This document shows, one piece after another, positions 8,354 to 16,755 of a DNA stretch of 64,000 bases. Made by a program: the position numbers and the translations under genes. The notes under the pieces were generated by a model, which had not been told where the DNA came from, did no database searches, and was given only the letters and a program-made list of their open reading frames with translations. The number at the start of each line of letters is the position of its first letter. Positions within the stretch are counted from its first letter, which is position 1. The DNA is taken from NCBI GenBank assembly GCA_006969625.1, contig CP030885.1, positions 1,612,001-1,676,000 of the forward strand, in the 5' to 3' direction. Origin of the DNA: Rhodospirillaceae bacterium. Lineage in GTDB: Bacteria > Pseudomonadota > Alphaproteobacteria > Kiloniellales > DSM-21159.

Positions 8354-8615
8354 GTGGCTCAAGCCGCGAGGGCTGCGCGTCGCTCAGCCGGAAACAGCCT
8401 CGATCCGTCACCGGTCTGCCTTCGGAGACCCCGAATCACACCACCCCCACCGTGGGAATCCCCTTTATGGGTCCCAGCCTTAGCATGGCACATGCTCTGT
8501 CGGTGTCGGGTTTTGCCCCTAGCGAAGGGTCCATGGGTGGGTACCGCCCTACCTATCCACCTCTCTGCCGGTTGCCCTATAGAGAGCCACCGGCCATCTT
8601 CGCGGACCTCGCAAA
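8354..8615 (+). promoter_or_regulatory. Upstream region of the tox-like operon with an inverted repeat
   Basis: 262 bases without a gene lie between the IS remnant and the first tox-like gene. A perfect inverted repeat, AGCATG-GCA-CATGCT, lies at 8482-8496, about 120 bases before the start codon. It is a plausible regulator site, for a LuxR- or LysR-type protein for example. No promoter hexamers stand out clearly. Part of this stretch may be older IS-flanking sequence. Confidence 0.35.
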
Positions 8616-9674
8616 ATGACGGTGCTCGTTCCTCGCATCGACTCGACCGCGGCGCCTTCGCCCGATGGCGACGAGACGCCAGCCCATTTCCATTGGCCCA
8701 ACCTCGGAAAGCAGCTTTCCAGCGATTGGTCCGACCGGCGGCTCATGGGCTTGCCCGAGGTTTTCTCGCCGAGCCAGCCCGTGATCGAAGCCGGCTATCT
8801 GAGTAGATCATTGTCGGTTCGGTCGGACGACCTGAGGAGCGATCTTGAGAACCCTGCACTGCCTCTGGCGACCCGTCTGTCCGCCGGCCACCTCCTCGGC
8901 CTGATCGGCGATCCGCGGATCGACGTTTTCGCGCCGCACATGTGCGAGGTGCCTGCCGCTCGGGTCGTACTCGGATTACATCCAGAGGAGGTCGACAGCG
9001 TGCTCGACGAGTACGACGGGCTCGGTCTCGAGCGAAGCTGGATCGAGAAGGAGACACCTCAGTACACCCGACACATCGCGGCCTTCCGGATCGCGCGCTA
9101 TCCGGTGACCAACGTCGAGTACTCCGAATTCCTGTCTCAGCGACCCGAGAGCGAAGTACCCAGTTCCTGGACATTTGGCCGGTACCCGCAAGAGCGCGCC
9201 AATCACCCCGTGTATTCGATATCCGCCGAAACCGCCGACGCCTATGCCGCGTGGCTCAGTGAGACGACGGCTCGGCGCTTTCGGCTGCCAAGCGAGGCCG
9301 AGTGGGAATACGCGGCAGGCGGCCTTTCGGGCACCGCGTTCCCCTGGGGCGACACCTTCACTCCAGACCGCGCAAATACCATGGAATGCGGGCTCTTGAG
9401 CACGAGCCCCGTCGGCGCGTTCCCGTCGGGGGCCTCGTGTTTCGGAGCTCAAGACATGGCCGGCAACGTCGAGGAGTACGTCGCCGACAACTACCGGCCC
9501 TATCCGGACGGACCCTCCGTTCGCGACGATCTGGTCGAAAAGATCGGCGGCTATCGGGTCGCCAGAGGCGGGAGCTTCGCTCGGTTCCGGGATCTCGCAC
9601 GAACCCGGCGGCGTCACGGCCGCTACCCACGCGCAATCTATGCGATGGGCTTCCGCCTCGCCGAGGACGCGTGA
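8616..9674 (+). CDS. toxD: Formylglycine-generating-enzyme-like protein, ToxD-like
   Basis: 352 residues. After about 100 residues of unrecognised N-terminal sequence, residues about 110-350 form a FGE/SUMF1-type domain: ARYPVTNVEYSEFL, FRLPSEAEWEYAAGG, FPWGDTF, DMAGNVEEYVAD and ARGGSFARF all match its conserved blocks. Such domains occur in formylglycine-generating enzyme, EgtB and the ToxD protein of toxoflavin clusters. The two copper-binding cysteines of true FGE are not evident, so sulfatase maturation is unlikely. It is the first gene of an operon with GCH II, WD40 and RibD homologs, which is what identifies it as ToxD-like; its chemical role in that pathway is not established. Confidence 0.75.
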   Translation: MTVLVPRIDSTAAPSPDGDETPAHFHWPNLGKQLSSDWSDRRLMGLPEVFSPSQPVIEAGYLSRSLSVRSDDLRSDLENPALPLATRLSAGHLLGLIGDPRIDVFAPHMCEVPAARVVLGLHPEEVDSVLDEYDGLGLERSWIEKETPQYTRHIAAFRIARYPVTNVEYSEFLSQRPESEVPSSWTFGRYPQERANHPVYSISAETADAYAAWLSETTARRFRLPSEAEWEYAAGGLSGTAFPWGDTFTPDRANTMECGLLSTSPVGAFPSGASCFGAQDMAGNVEEYVADNYRPYPDGPSVRDDLVEKIGGYRVARGGSFARFRDLARTRRRHGRYPRAIYAMGFRLAEDA

Positions 9675-9709
9675 GACCGGAGGCTTAGGCAGGAGCTAGG
9701 AGACGGATC

Positions 9710-10402
9710 GTGGTGCTGTCGACCAATGGACATGAAGACGCTCCTCGCAACGCGACGCGGTGCTCGAAGTCCTCGGATGGAAGAACCCAGTTGCGCGTGC
9801 GCGACAGCGTCGCAATCGCCATGCTGGCACCCGACGAGATCTTCGGCACGTTCTACAGCTTCAGCGGACCTGGGATCAGCGACGAACACTTCGCAGTCAA
9901 GCTCGGGACGGTTCCTGCTGGCGGCTTTCCGCTCGTACGCATCCACTCAGAGTGCATCACCGGCGACGTCTTCGGGTCCGCGCGTTGCGATTGCGGCCCT
10001 CAACTCCGCGAGAGCATCCAGCGCATCAACGAGCAGGGCGGCTTCCTGCTTTACCTCCGTCAGGAGGGAAGGGGCATCGGTCTCTTCGCAAAGCTAGCGG
10101 CCTACCGCTTGCAGGATACCGGGCTCGATACCTTCGAGGCCAATCGGCGGCTCGACCTGCCAGAAGACCTCCGCGACTTCAACATCGCGGCACACATGCT
10201 CCATGCCCTCGGGCAGACCGACGTCCGACTCCTGACGAACAACCCGGACAAGATTCGGGCTCTTCGCCAGCGCGGAATCCGCGTGCGCGAACGCGTGGCC
10301 ACCGGGGTCTACCTGACCCGCCACAACCGCCGATACATCGAAGCCAAGGTCCAGAAGGCCAACCACGAGCTGGACATCGAGACGGAGGGCGCAAAGTCAT
10401 GA
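9710..10402 (+). CDS. toxB: GTP cyclohydrolase II homolog (ToxB-like)
   Basis: 230 residues from GTG 9710, preceded by an AGGAG-type site. The zinc ligands are present as Cys82, Cys93 and Cys95, with the same 11- and 2-residue spacing as in E. coli RibA (Cys54/65/67), and the catalytic loop RQEGRGIGL follows. The enzyme opens GTP to 2,5-diamino-6-ribosylamino-pyrimidinone phosphate plus formate and pyrophosphate. A stand-alone GCH II outside a rib operon, coupled by ATGA to a WD40 gene, matches toxB, which feeds toxoflavin synthesis. A plain housekeeping ribA is the alternative but does not fit the neighbours. Confidence 0.85.
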   Translation: MVLSTNGHEDAPRNATRCSKSSDGRTQLRVRDSVAIAMLAPDEIFGTFYSFSGPGISDEHFAVKLGTVPAGGFPLVRIHSECITGDVFGSARCDCGPQLRESIQRINEQGGFLLYLRQEGRGIGLFAKLAAYRLQDTGLDTFEANRRLDLPEDLRDFNIAAHMLHALGQTDVRLLTNNPDKIRALRQRGIRVRERVATGVYLTRHNRRYIEAKVQKANHELDIETEGAKS

Positions 10403-12102
10403 AGCACGTCGGGCCAATCAGCGGCGTGGCAGCCCACGACGGCAAGCTGGTCGCCACCGCTGGCTATGACAACCAGGTCATCCTCTGGTCGTTGCACGAC
10501 AAGACACCTATCAGCCGCGCATATCACGACCACCTTGCCAACCAGTGCAGCTTCAGCCCTGACGGCCGGCTTCTAGCCACCGCCAGCAGCGACTACTCGG
10601 CTCGCATATGGAGTGTCCCCAACCTCAGACTGAAGTCGCTGCTCGATGGCCATGCCGACGACGTCGAGATGGTCGTTTTCTCGCCTGACGGTCGGAACGT
10701 GGCGACCTGCTCGCGCGACTGTACCCTGTGCTTGTTCGACACGGATGGAACGCTGCTGAACCGGATGTCCGGCCACACGGCCGACGTGATCAGCGTTGCA
10801 TGGAGCGCCGACGGACAAAGCGTGATGTCGAGCAGCGACGATGGCACGGTGCGCCGCTGGGACGCGGTCAGCGGAAAGCAGTTGGACGTCTACAATCTCA
10901 ACGGCGTCGAGACCGACACGCTCGTGATCGCCTCCGACGGTCGGATCTTCGCGGGCGACGACGAGGGGCGAATATCCATCCTGCACCGGGGAATGATCGA
11001 GCAGGTCAAAGCCCACGACGCGGGAATCAAGCGTCTGCTGTACGACGAGCGGCACCAGAGGATCGCCAGCCTAAGCTACGACCGCACCTTCGCCGTTTGG
11101 GCGCTGACGCGCGATGGAAGCCTGCGCCCGCTTCTGAAGGCGGAGTTCCCGAGTATTGTCTGGCCGCGTGCGGGGTCGTTCGTCAGCCGAGACCAGCTTG
11201 TCTTCGGGACTTTCGGTTCGAGTTTCGCCGTCTACGACATCGAAGGGGCTTCCTGGAACCTCGATGCGATCGAGCCCGACAAGAGCATCAACGCGATCGC
11301 CTTCGACCGACGCGGACGCCTCTACAGCGTCGGCGACGCGGGTATCGTGCACTGCGACGGTGAGCCGGCTCGGAATCTGGGCAGCCTGTGCAACTTCCTG
11401 ATGCCCTTCGGCAAGGCAATGCTGAGCGGCGGCCAGATGGGATGCGTGTTCGACGCCTCCACCGCAGAGGTTCTTCATCAGCACCGTTCGCCACTCAACT
11501 GCGCGGCACTGTTCGAGCAGGATGGAGATCTGCGCGCCATCATCGGCAGCTACACCGGAGAAGGCCTGATCTTCAAGCTGGATCCCGCCAAGCGGCCAGT
11601 CTTTGTTGAGTCGGTGCAGCTCCACACCAACGCGATCAAGGGCCTGGCGGCGAACGCCGAAACTGTCTTTTCCGTTTCAGCGACTGGCGCGGCAGCGGCC
11701 CACCGGACCGCGGATCTCGCCTCAGTATGGTCGCACGACGACGCTCATGACCGGATCGCGAACGGCTGTGCAGCGCTCGGGGCAGACCGCTTCGCCAGTG
11801 TCAGCCGTGACCTGAAGCTGAGGATCTGGACCGGGGACCGGGCTCAAACGATCGAGACACCGCACCGCAACTCGATCAAGTGCATTGCCACCTGCCCGGC
11901 AGGCAGGTGGGTTGCCACCGGCGGATACACAGGGACCGTCGCAGTCTACGACGTCCAGACCTCATCCTGGTGCAGCGTGACGCGGCCCACCGCCTGGGGC
12001 ATCTCATGCCTGGTCGCTCTCCCAGGCACCGACGGTTTCCTCGCAAGCGCGTACGATGGAAGCACGCATGTCGTTCACGCGGCCCGGGCTGCGGCAGCAT
12101 GA
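10399..12102 (+). CDS. toxC: WD40-repeat protein, ToxC-like
   Basis: 567 residues from ATG 10399, overlapping the toxB stop (ATGA). At least seven WD40-like units are visible: ATAGYDNQVILWS, LATASSDYSARIWSV, VATCSRDCTLCLFD, MSSSDDGTVRRWD near the N-terminus, then ASLSYDRTFAVWA, FASVSRDLKLRIWTG and VATGGYTGTVAVYD towards the end. It would fold as one or two beta-propellers and act as a scaffold or binding platform, since no catalytic motif is seen. No signal peptide is present, so it is cytoplasmic. Its place between GCH II and RibD homologs matches ToxC of Burkholderia glumae. Confidence 0.8.
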   Translation: MKHVGPISGVAAHDGKLVATAGYDNQVILWSLHDKTPISRAYHDHLANQCSFSPDGRLLATASSDYSARIWSVPNLRLKSLLDGHADDVEMVVFSPDGRNVATCSRDCTLCLFDTDGTLLNRMSGHTADVISVAWSADGQSVMSSSDDGTVRRWDAVSGKQLDVYNLNGVETDTLVIASDGRIFAGDDEGRISILHRGMIEQVKAHDAGIKRLLYDERHQRIASLSYDRTFAVWALTRDGSLRPLLKAEFPSIVWPRAGSFVSRDQLVFGTFGSSFAVYDIEGASWNLDAIEPDKSINAIAFDRRGRLYSVGDAGIVHCDGEPARNLGSLCNFLMPFGKAMLSGGQMGCVFDASTAEVLHQHRSPLNCAALFEQDGDLRAIIGSYTGEGLIFKLDPAKRPVFVESVQLHTNAIKGLAANAETVFSVSATGAAAAHRTADLASVWSHDDAHDRIANGCAALGADRFASVSRDLKLRIWTGDRAQTIETPHRNSIKCIATCPAGRWVATGGYTGTVAVYDVQTSSWCSVTRPTAWGISCLVALPGTDGFLASAYDGSTHVVHAARAAAA

Positions 12103-13490
12103 GCGAGCTTGCGCAAGAGGTTGGGACAGCTGCGCGCCCGCTGGCGCCGGACCCGGATGCTTGGGCGAGCGCTGCTGCGGCCGACCTTGTCCCCGATCCG
12201 GCGTACGCCGCCGGCGGGCTGCTCTCGCTGACGATACCTGCCGATCTATCGGCGGCCATCCCATCACGCGCGCGCAAACTCTCGCCCGACGAAGCCTGGA
12301 TGAGCGAGGCTCTGCGTACGGCCATGGGGACGGTGGGACTGACGAGTCCGAACCCCACCGTCGGCTGTGTCATCGTCAAGCAGGGCCGGGAGCTCGCACG
12401 CGGCGCGACCGAGCCATATGGCGGCCGCCACGCGGAGCAGGTGGCGCTGGCTCGGGCCCGCGCCGTGAGCGCAGATCTTAGCGATGCCGAAGTCTTTGTG
12501 ACGCTGGAACCGTGCAGCCACCAGGGCAAGCAGCCGCCGTGCGTCGAAGCGATCCTTGCGGCGCGTCCATCTCGGTGCGTGGTCGGACTCATCGATCCTG
12601 ACCCGCGTGTCCAGGGACGGGGAGTGGCAGCGCTGCGACGAGCCGGGATCCCGACCACTGTCGGCGTCCTCCGGCGCGAGCTTCAGCATTGGCATATGCC
12701 TTTCCTCGCGTCTGCAGAGCTTCGCCGTCCGATCGTCATCGCCAAGTGGGCACAGACGCTCGATGGCCAGCTCTGCATGCGCGATGCCAACGACGGCCCG
12801 CAGTCTTGGATCTCCGGCCCTCCCTCACGCGCCTACACGCACTGGCTTCGCCAGAAGTACGACGCGATCGTGGTCGGCGCGGGCACCGTGGTGGCGGACC
12901 GGCCGAGCTTGACGGTTCGCGACTGTGCATCCCCGATCCATCGCAACCCGCTTCGGATCGTTCACGATCCGCGCGGCAGACTTCTCTCCAAGGGCAGTGA
13001 CGCTCTCTGCTCGCTCGCGTCACGAGACGGTGCCACCGTGCTGCTGCGCTGTGCAGAGGACCAGCCCGACGCGAGGGGCCGATACTGCGCTTCGCAAGCG
13101 GCGACCCCGCCGGGTTTGCAGGTCATCGAGTATCCCGCCGGCGACGCGCTATCGTGGCTGCGCGACGAAGGCGTAATCGCTCGGCTTTCGTCCCTTCTCG
13201 GGCGTCCACTGCAGAGCGTGATGGTCGAAGGCGGCCCCACGTTTCTGGCTGCACTCTTCCAACGCAACTTGGTGGACTGGGCTCACGTCTTCATAGCGAC
13301 AGCGTTCGGCGGAGGTGTCGAGGGGCGGATCGGCGTTCGCATGCCGCCTGGTGCGGGGAGGCTGCACCCGGTCGCGAGCCTCGTGCTCGGCCACGACGTT
13401 GTCGTCGACTACGCCGCAGCGCAGGTTGTAGATCTGCTGGCCCGCAGGCCGGCTGTCTCGGACGCATATGCCGAAGGCGGCACGGCATGA
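12099..13490 (+). CDS. toxE: RibD-like pyrimidine deaminase/reductase (ToxE-like)
   Basis: 463 residues from ATG 12099, coupled to the WD40 gene by ATGA. The deaminase domain has His111-Ala-Glu113 and PCSHQGKQPPC with Cys139 and Cys148, the zinc site of cytidine-deaminase-type enzymes. The C-terminal RibD reductase domain follows (IVIAKWAQTLDGQL, VGAGTVVADRPSLTVRD, SVMVEGGPTFL). It would deaminate and reduce the pyrimidine made by the GCH II homolog. An N-terminal extension of about 65 residues is not found in ordinary RibD (about 365-380 residues). The retained reductase domain suggests the ribityl-type reduction is still possible. Confidence 0.85.
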   Translation: MSELAQEVGTAARPLAPDPDAWASAAAADLVPDPAYAAGGLLSLTIPADLSAAIPSRARKLSPDEAWMSEALRTAMGTVGLTSPNPTVGCVIVKQGRELARGATEPYGGRHAEQVALARARAVSADLSDAEVFVTLEPCSHQGKQPPCVEAILAARPSRCVVGLIDPDPRVQGRGVAALRRAGIPTTVGVLRRELQHWHMPFLASAELRRPIVIAKWAQTLDGQLCMRDANDGPQSWISGPPSRAYTHWLRQKYDAIVVGAGTVVADRPSLTVRDCASPIHRNPLRIVHDPRGRLLSKGSDALCSLASRDGATVLLRCAEDQPDARGRYCASQAATPPGLQVIEYPAGDALSWLRDEGVIARLSSLLGRPLQSVMVEGGPTFLAALFQRNLVDWAHVFIATAFGGGVEGRIGVRMPPGAGRLHPVASLVLGHDVVVDYAAAQVVDLLARRPAVSDAYAEGGTA

Positions 13491-14098
13491 CATACCTCGT
13501 GATCTCCGCCAGCAACCGCACCAACTCCCAATCGGGCCGGATCGCCGACCTGCTGGCAGAGCGTCTCACCACGCTCTCGGAGCCGCAATCCGCCGCCGAG
13601 GTTGACCGCCTCAGTTTGGACGATGTGCAACTCCCGATCTGGGACGAAAGCAAGTGGAGGAACGCTCGCGTGTGGCAAGACCTCTGGGGGCCTGTCTCCG
13701 CGCGTTTGGCGGCGGCCGACGGGCTCCTGATGGTCTGTCCCGAATGGGGCGGTATGGCCCCACCGCAGCTGAAGAACCTGCTTCTGCTCTGCGAGGCAGG
13801 GGAGCTGACGCATAAGCCGGCGGTGCTGGTGGGACTCAGCGCGAGTTCAGGCGGGGCCTACGTCATCGCCGAACTGCGCATGTCCGGGTACAAGAACAAC
13901 CAGGTTCTCTGGCTTCCCGACCATCTGATCATTCGCGAAGCCGAAGCGTTCGATCTCAAGCCAAACGGCGACTCGCGGCACAATCGACTCTTGGAGCGCA
14001 TCGACTATTCCCTTCGCCTGCTTGTGGCCTACGCGGACTCCTGCCGTAGCATCCGCAAGACGCTCGTCGACCAAGCGACCTACCCCTATGGCATGTGA
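13487..14098 (+). CDS. NADPH-dependent FMN reductase family protein
   Basis: 203 residues from ATG 13487, overlapping the ToxE-like stop in ATGA. The flavodoxin-like fold starts with YLVISASNRTNSQSGRIADLL. The usual PEYNGSIPG segment appears as CPEWGGMAPPQLKN, followed by KPAVLVGLSASSGGAY. It should bind FMN and use NAD(P)H to reduce flavin or a flavin-like substrate. Fourfold ATGA coupling in this operon argues that it belongs to the same pathway; it may reduce an azapteridine intermediate or supply reduced flavin. Toxoflavin itself is a flavin-like redox compound, so acting on the product is also possible. Confidence 0.82.
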   Translation: MTYLVISASNRTNSQSGRIADLLAERLTTLSEPQSAAEVDRLSLDDVQLPIWDESKWRNARVWQDLWGPVSARLAAADGLLMVCPEWGGMAPPQLKNLLLLCEAGELTHKPAVLVGLSASSGGAYVIAELRMSGYKNNQVLWLPDHLIIREAEAFDLKPNGDSRHNRLLERIDYSLRLLVAYADSCRSIRKTLVDQATYPYGM

Positions 14099-14102
14099 CG
14101 CT

Positions 14103-15041
14103 TCAACTGGGGATGGTGGATCCATCGAATCCTGCGGGATCCCGCAATGCCGGAATGACCTTATGCAAGGCCTGACCGACACGCGCTGCATGCTGCCCTT
14201 GAAAGAAGGCGACTTCCAGCTCCTCGAGGCTCGGCCGGCGCACGGATGCTCCCCCGACGTTGCAGATCGCGCCATAAGGGGTTCCCGGCGGTTGAGCCTT
14301 CATCTGGCGGGAATTGAGGAACCAAACCGGTATCCCCACGGGAATCATCCCCAGGCTCAGGAGCAGGGTGTGAAGCGAGCGCAGGACCGCCGCACTGTCG
14401 CCGTGCTCCACCGATGCCGAGCAGAATGCACCGCCGACGCGGCCGACCAGGGAGTCGCCCTGCCCGGCAGTCGTGGCTCGCTCGAGAAAGTCCCGCAAAT
14501 CCTCCGACATGTTGCCATAGCGATTGGGGGTGCCGAAGAGAATCACGTCATAACTGGCCAGGTCTATGACCTCCATGCCGTTGCAGGGCCGGTCGTCCCC
14601 AGCCACCCGCGGCGTCCCCGACCGAGCGACGAGCGATGGCGTGATGCAGCGTACATCGACGGACGTAGCGGACGCCGCGCGTGCGCCGTCCGCCACTGCC
14701 TCTGCCATCCGCCGAACGTGACCATGACGACTGACATAGGCGATCAAGACTCGGGTCAGCGTGGGTGCGCCGCCATTGCAGGCGGGGTCCGCCAACCCCA
14801 CTGCAGGCCGCCCCAGATCGATTCCGAACCGGATAAGCTCCGCCAGAGTCTTGGCGCCGAGCTTCTCCTTCAGCCGGCCTCGGTGCTTTTCAACCGTGCG
14901 GTGGCTGATCTGCAGCGTGCGCCCGATCTGCTTGTGGGTCCGACCGTCGATAAGTTGCTCCAAGACCTGCCGTTCCCGAAGGCTCAAAGCCGGCCGGGTG
15001 GGGGTCAGATCGCCACCGACGCCATTCATGTCCTGCCCCAT
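14103..15041 (-). CDS. LuxR-type HTH fused to a WrbA-like flavodoxin domain; candidate redox/flavin-responsive regulator
   Basis: 312 residues with two clear parts. Residues about 18-78 are a LuxR/FixJ-type helix-turn-helix (LSLRERQVLEQLIDGRTHKQIG, then ISHRTVEKHRGRLKEKLGA). Residues about 97-290 are a WrbA-like flavodoxin domain: VLIAYVSRHGHVRRMAEAVADGA holds the FMN phosphate loop, and FGTPNRYGNMSEDLRDFL with the SASVEHGD and LLSLGMIPVGIP segments matches NAD(P)H:quinone oxidoreductases. I know of no standard family with this order of domains. It is convergent with the tox-like operon (4 bases apart) and divergent from 15143, so it may control both sides. Sensing flavin, redox state or the product is inference. 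Confidence 0.85.
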   Translation of the reverse strand: MGQDMNGVGGDLTPTRPALSLRERQVLEQLIDGRTHKQIGRTLQISHRTVEKHRGRLKEKLGAKTLAELIRFGIDLGRPAVGLADPACNGGAPTLTRVLIAYVSRHGHVRRMAEAVADGARAASATSVDVRCITPSLVARSGTPRVAGDDRPCNGMEVIDLASYDVILFGTPNRYGNMSEDLRDFLERATTAGQGDSLVGRVGGAFCSASVEHGDSAAVLRSLHTLLLSLGMIPVGIPVWFLNSRQMKAQPPGTPYGAICNVGGASVRRPSLEELEVAFFQGQHAARVGQALHKVIPALRDPAGFDGSTIPS

Positions 15042-15142
15042 GGAATGCGCCTCCTCCGCAGCATGCTAAATTCGACCTCGGATAGACTAAGCTTGATATG
15101 TTTCGCGACTTTTGCGGGCATCTTACCTGAACACTCTGTGAC

Positions 15143-15349
15143 GTGAATGGAACAACCGTGTCGCGAATTGGATCTTCCTCGCTCCGCGACCAGCAGCTCG
15201 AATTCAATCCCGGCACCAGAGGAACGTCGCCCTTCGCAGGGCTCAGCAACCCAGCTCCGCTCGACGGTGCGGAGCCCCGTGTTACGCCGCCTGGCGACGA
15301 GCATCGTGTCCCCATCCACCAGCGGTTCGACGACAAGGCGATCCCATGA
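15143..15349 (+). CDS. Small uncharacterised ORF, translationally coupled to the next gene
   Basis: A 68-residue frame from GTG 15143 whose TGA overlaps the ATG of the 469-residue gene in ATGA, the same coupling style as the tox-like operon. The product is hydrophilic, rich in Pro, Gly and charged residues, without cysteine, membrane segment or known motif. It could be a real small protein, a translated leader or chance. The overlap with the next gene is the main support. Confidence 0.4.
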   Translation: MNGTTVSRIGSSSLRDQQLEFNPGTRGTSPFAGLSNPAPLDGAEPRVTPPGDEHRVPIHQRFDDKAIP

Positions 15350-16755
15350 TCGAGCCGCTTGCCCGCCAAAGAGGAAACGTCCCCTGGCTCTTCGTGCGGG
15401 ACTCTGCGCCTGTGCTTGTCGACCGCGCGCTCTTCCCGACGCTCTCCGCATTCGACTGGCGTCTGCTCGGCGGCCGGATCATGGCTGTCGAAGGCAATCG
15501 ATTTCTCGACCTGCTCGCCAGCGTCGCAGGCGGGCCAGGTTGGCGATGCGCCGCAGAAGGCGACTGCCGCCGCGCCCGTCTTCGCAAAGCGGGGCCGGCG
15601 CCTCTTCGGACCGAGAGCGAGCCCTTGCCCCTGCCCGGAACGATCGCCAACGACCCGCCGGTACATCTTGGCGCCGTGGATTTCGTGCCTTGGCACACAC
15701 GAGACCCGCGCCCCACGGTGGCGATCGATACGCTTGCGACAGAGGGCACAGCACTCGTTTTGTCGCACTGGGCAAACCAGGAAACCCCAGCTTCCTATCG
15801 GGCAGACCTCGCAACCGAGTCGGTCTTCGCCTTCCTCGACGCCGGCGCTGAGCTTCCGAGCCGCCTGCTTACGACGGATCATTTCGACGCCGATGGCGCA
15901 CTCGCGGTCTTCGCCTTTGCTGAGCCCGATCTGGCGATGAGGCACCGACGCCTCCTGGTCGAAGCCGCGCGGTATGGTGATTTCCGCGATACGGCGTGCC
16001 TCGAGGGAATCAGGCTGGCAGCCGTCTGCGAGGGCCTCCGGCGCTTGTTCGTCAAGAACGTGGAAGCGCCGAGCGACAGCGTGTCTCGTGGTCGCGTTCT
16101 CGCCGCGTGCTTCGAGGCGGTCCTGTCGGAGTTGCCCCGCGTGCTGCGTAATCCCGCAGCGTACGGCGACCTCTGGCAGTCCGAAGAAGCTCACATTCGC
16201 GCAACCGAAGCGGAGATCGCGCAGGGACGCCTCGTCCAGCTCGTGGATCCGGACGGTGATGGGCCTGTCACATGGATTGCCCAGCGGCCGTGCCCGGATG
16301 CTGGTTCTCTCCCCGCCGGGACACCCACCTACGCAGGCTGGAGCCCGCAGCCTTTTCATGCGCGAAGCCGCGCTCTCGACGTGCTTGTGCTCTGCGGACA
16401 CGAAGGCACGATCCATCAGCGCTATGAGAGCTGGGCGCGGCTGCAGTCTCGTCCGACCGCGAAACGTGCCGACTTGACCGCTGTCGCTGCAGAGCTCGAG
16501 ATTGACGCCTTAAAGGTTATTGACCGGCAGAAGCGCGCACCGTGGCTCCTCTCGCCTCACGTCTCCTTTACCTTCGATGGGATGAGCCGGGAGCAGGCAG
16601 CCGAACGCGTGCGACATGCGTTGGCCGAGGCGCCGCTAGGCTGGCTACCACATGCGACATCGCTTCTGCCGGTCTACGGCGCGCAGACTGTTAGCCACGA
16701 CTGTGCCCATGCCTCGGGCCCAGACGTCAGAGGAAGCGCGGCCGGCGGGAGCTGA
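15346..16755 (+). CDS. Uncharacterised 469-residue protein of the tox-like cluster
   Basis: No family recognised with confidence. Early segments are PWLFVRDSAPVLVDRA and TVAIDTLATEGTALVLSHW. Near residues 182-195 there is TTDHFDADGALAVFAF, which recalls the DHxDxDG metal site of DHH phosphoesterases, but the other family motifs are not apparent. Repeated acidic and histidine residues fit a metal-dependent hydrolase. No signal peptide or membrane helices. It lies on the plus strand between the LuxR-flavodoxin gene (divergent) and the MFS gene (convergent, stop to stop with no gap), so it belongs to the cluster by position. Confidence 0.7.
   Translation: MIEPLARQRGNVPWLFVRDSAPVLVDRALFPTLSAFDWRLLGGRIMAVEGNRFLDLLASVAGGPGWRCAAEGDCRRARLRKAGPAPLRTESEPLPLPGTIANDPPVHLGAVDFVPWHTRDPRPTVAIDTLATEGTALVLSHWANQETPASYRADLATESVFAFLDAGAELPSRLLTTDHFDADGALAVFAFAEPDLAMRHRRLLVEAARYGDFRDTACLEGIRLAAVCEGLRRLFVKNVEAPSDSVSRGRVLAACFEAVLSELPRVLRNPAAYGDLWQSEEAHIRATEAEIAQGRLVQLVDPDGDGPVTWIAQRPCPDAGSLPAGTPTYAGWSPQPFHARSRALDVLVLCGHEGTIHQRYESWARLQSRPTAKRADLTAVAAELEIDALKVIDRQKRAPWLLSPHVSFTFDGMSREQAAERVRHALAEAPLGWLPHATSLLPVYGAQTVSHDCAHASGPDVRGSAAGGS

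Noticed and set aside
8616-9674. True formylglycine-generating enzyme for sulfatases
   Set aside because: No sulfatase gene is near, and I do not see the paired active-site cysteines of FGE near the C-terminus.
9710-13490. Ordinary riboflavin biosynthesis genes ribA and ribD
   Set aside because: No ribB, ribH or ribE is present. The two genes are interleaved with WD40 and FGE-like genes, and the RibD has an unusual extension.
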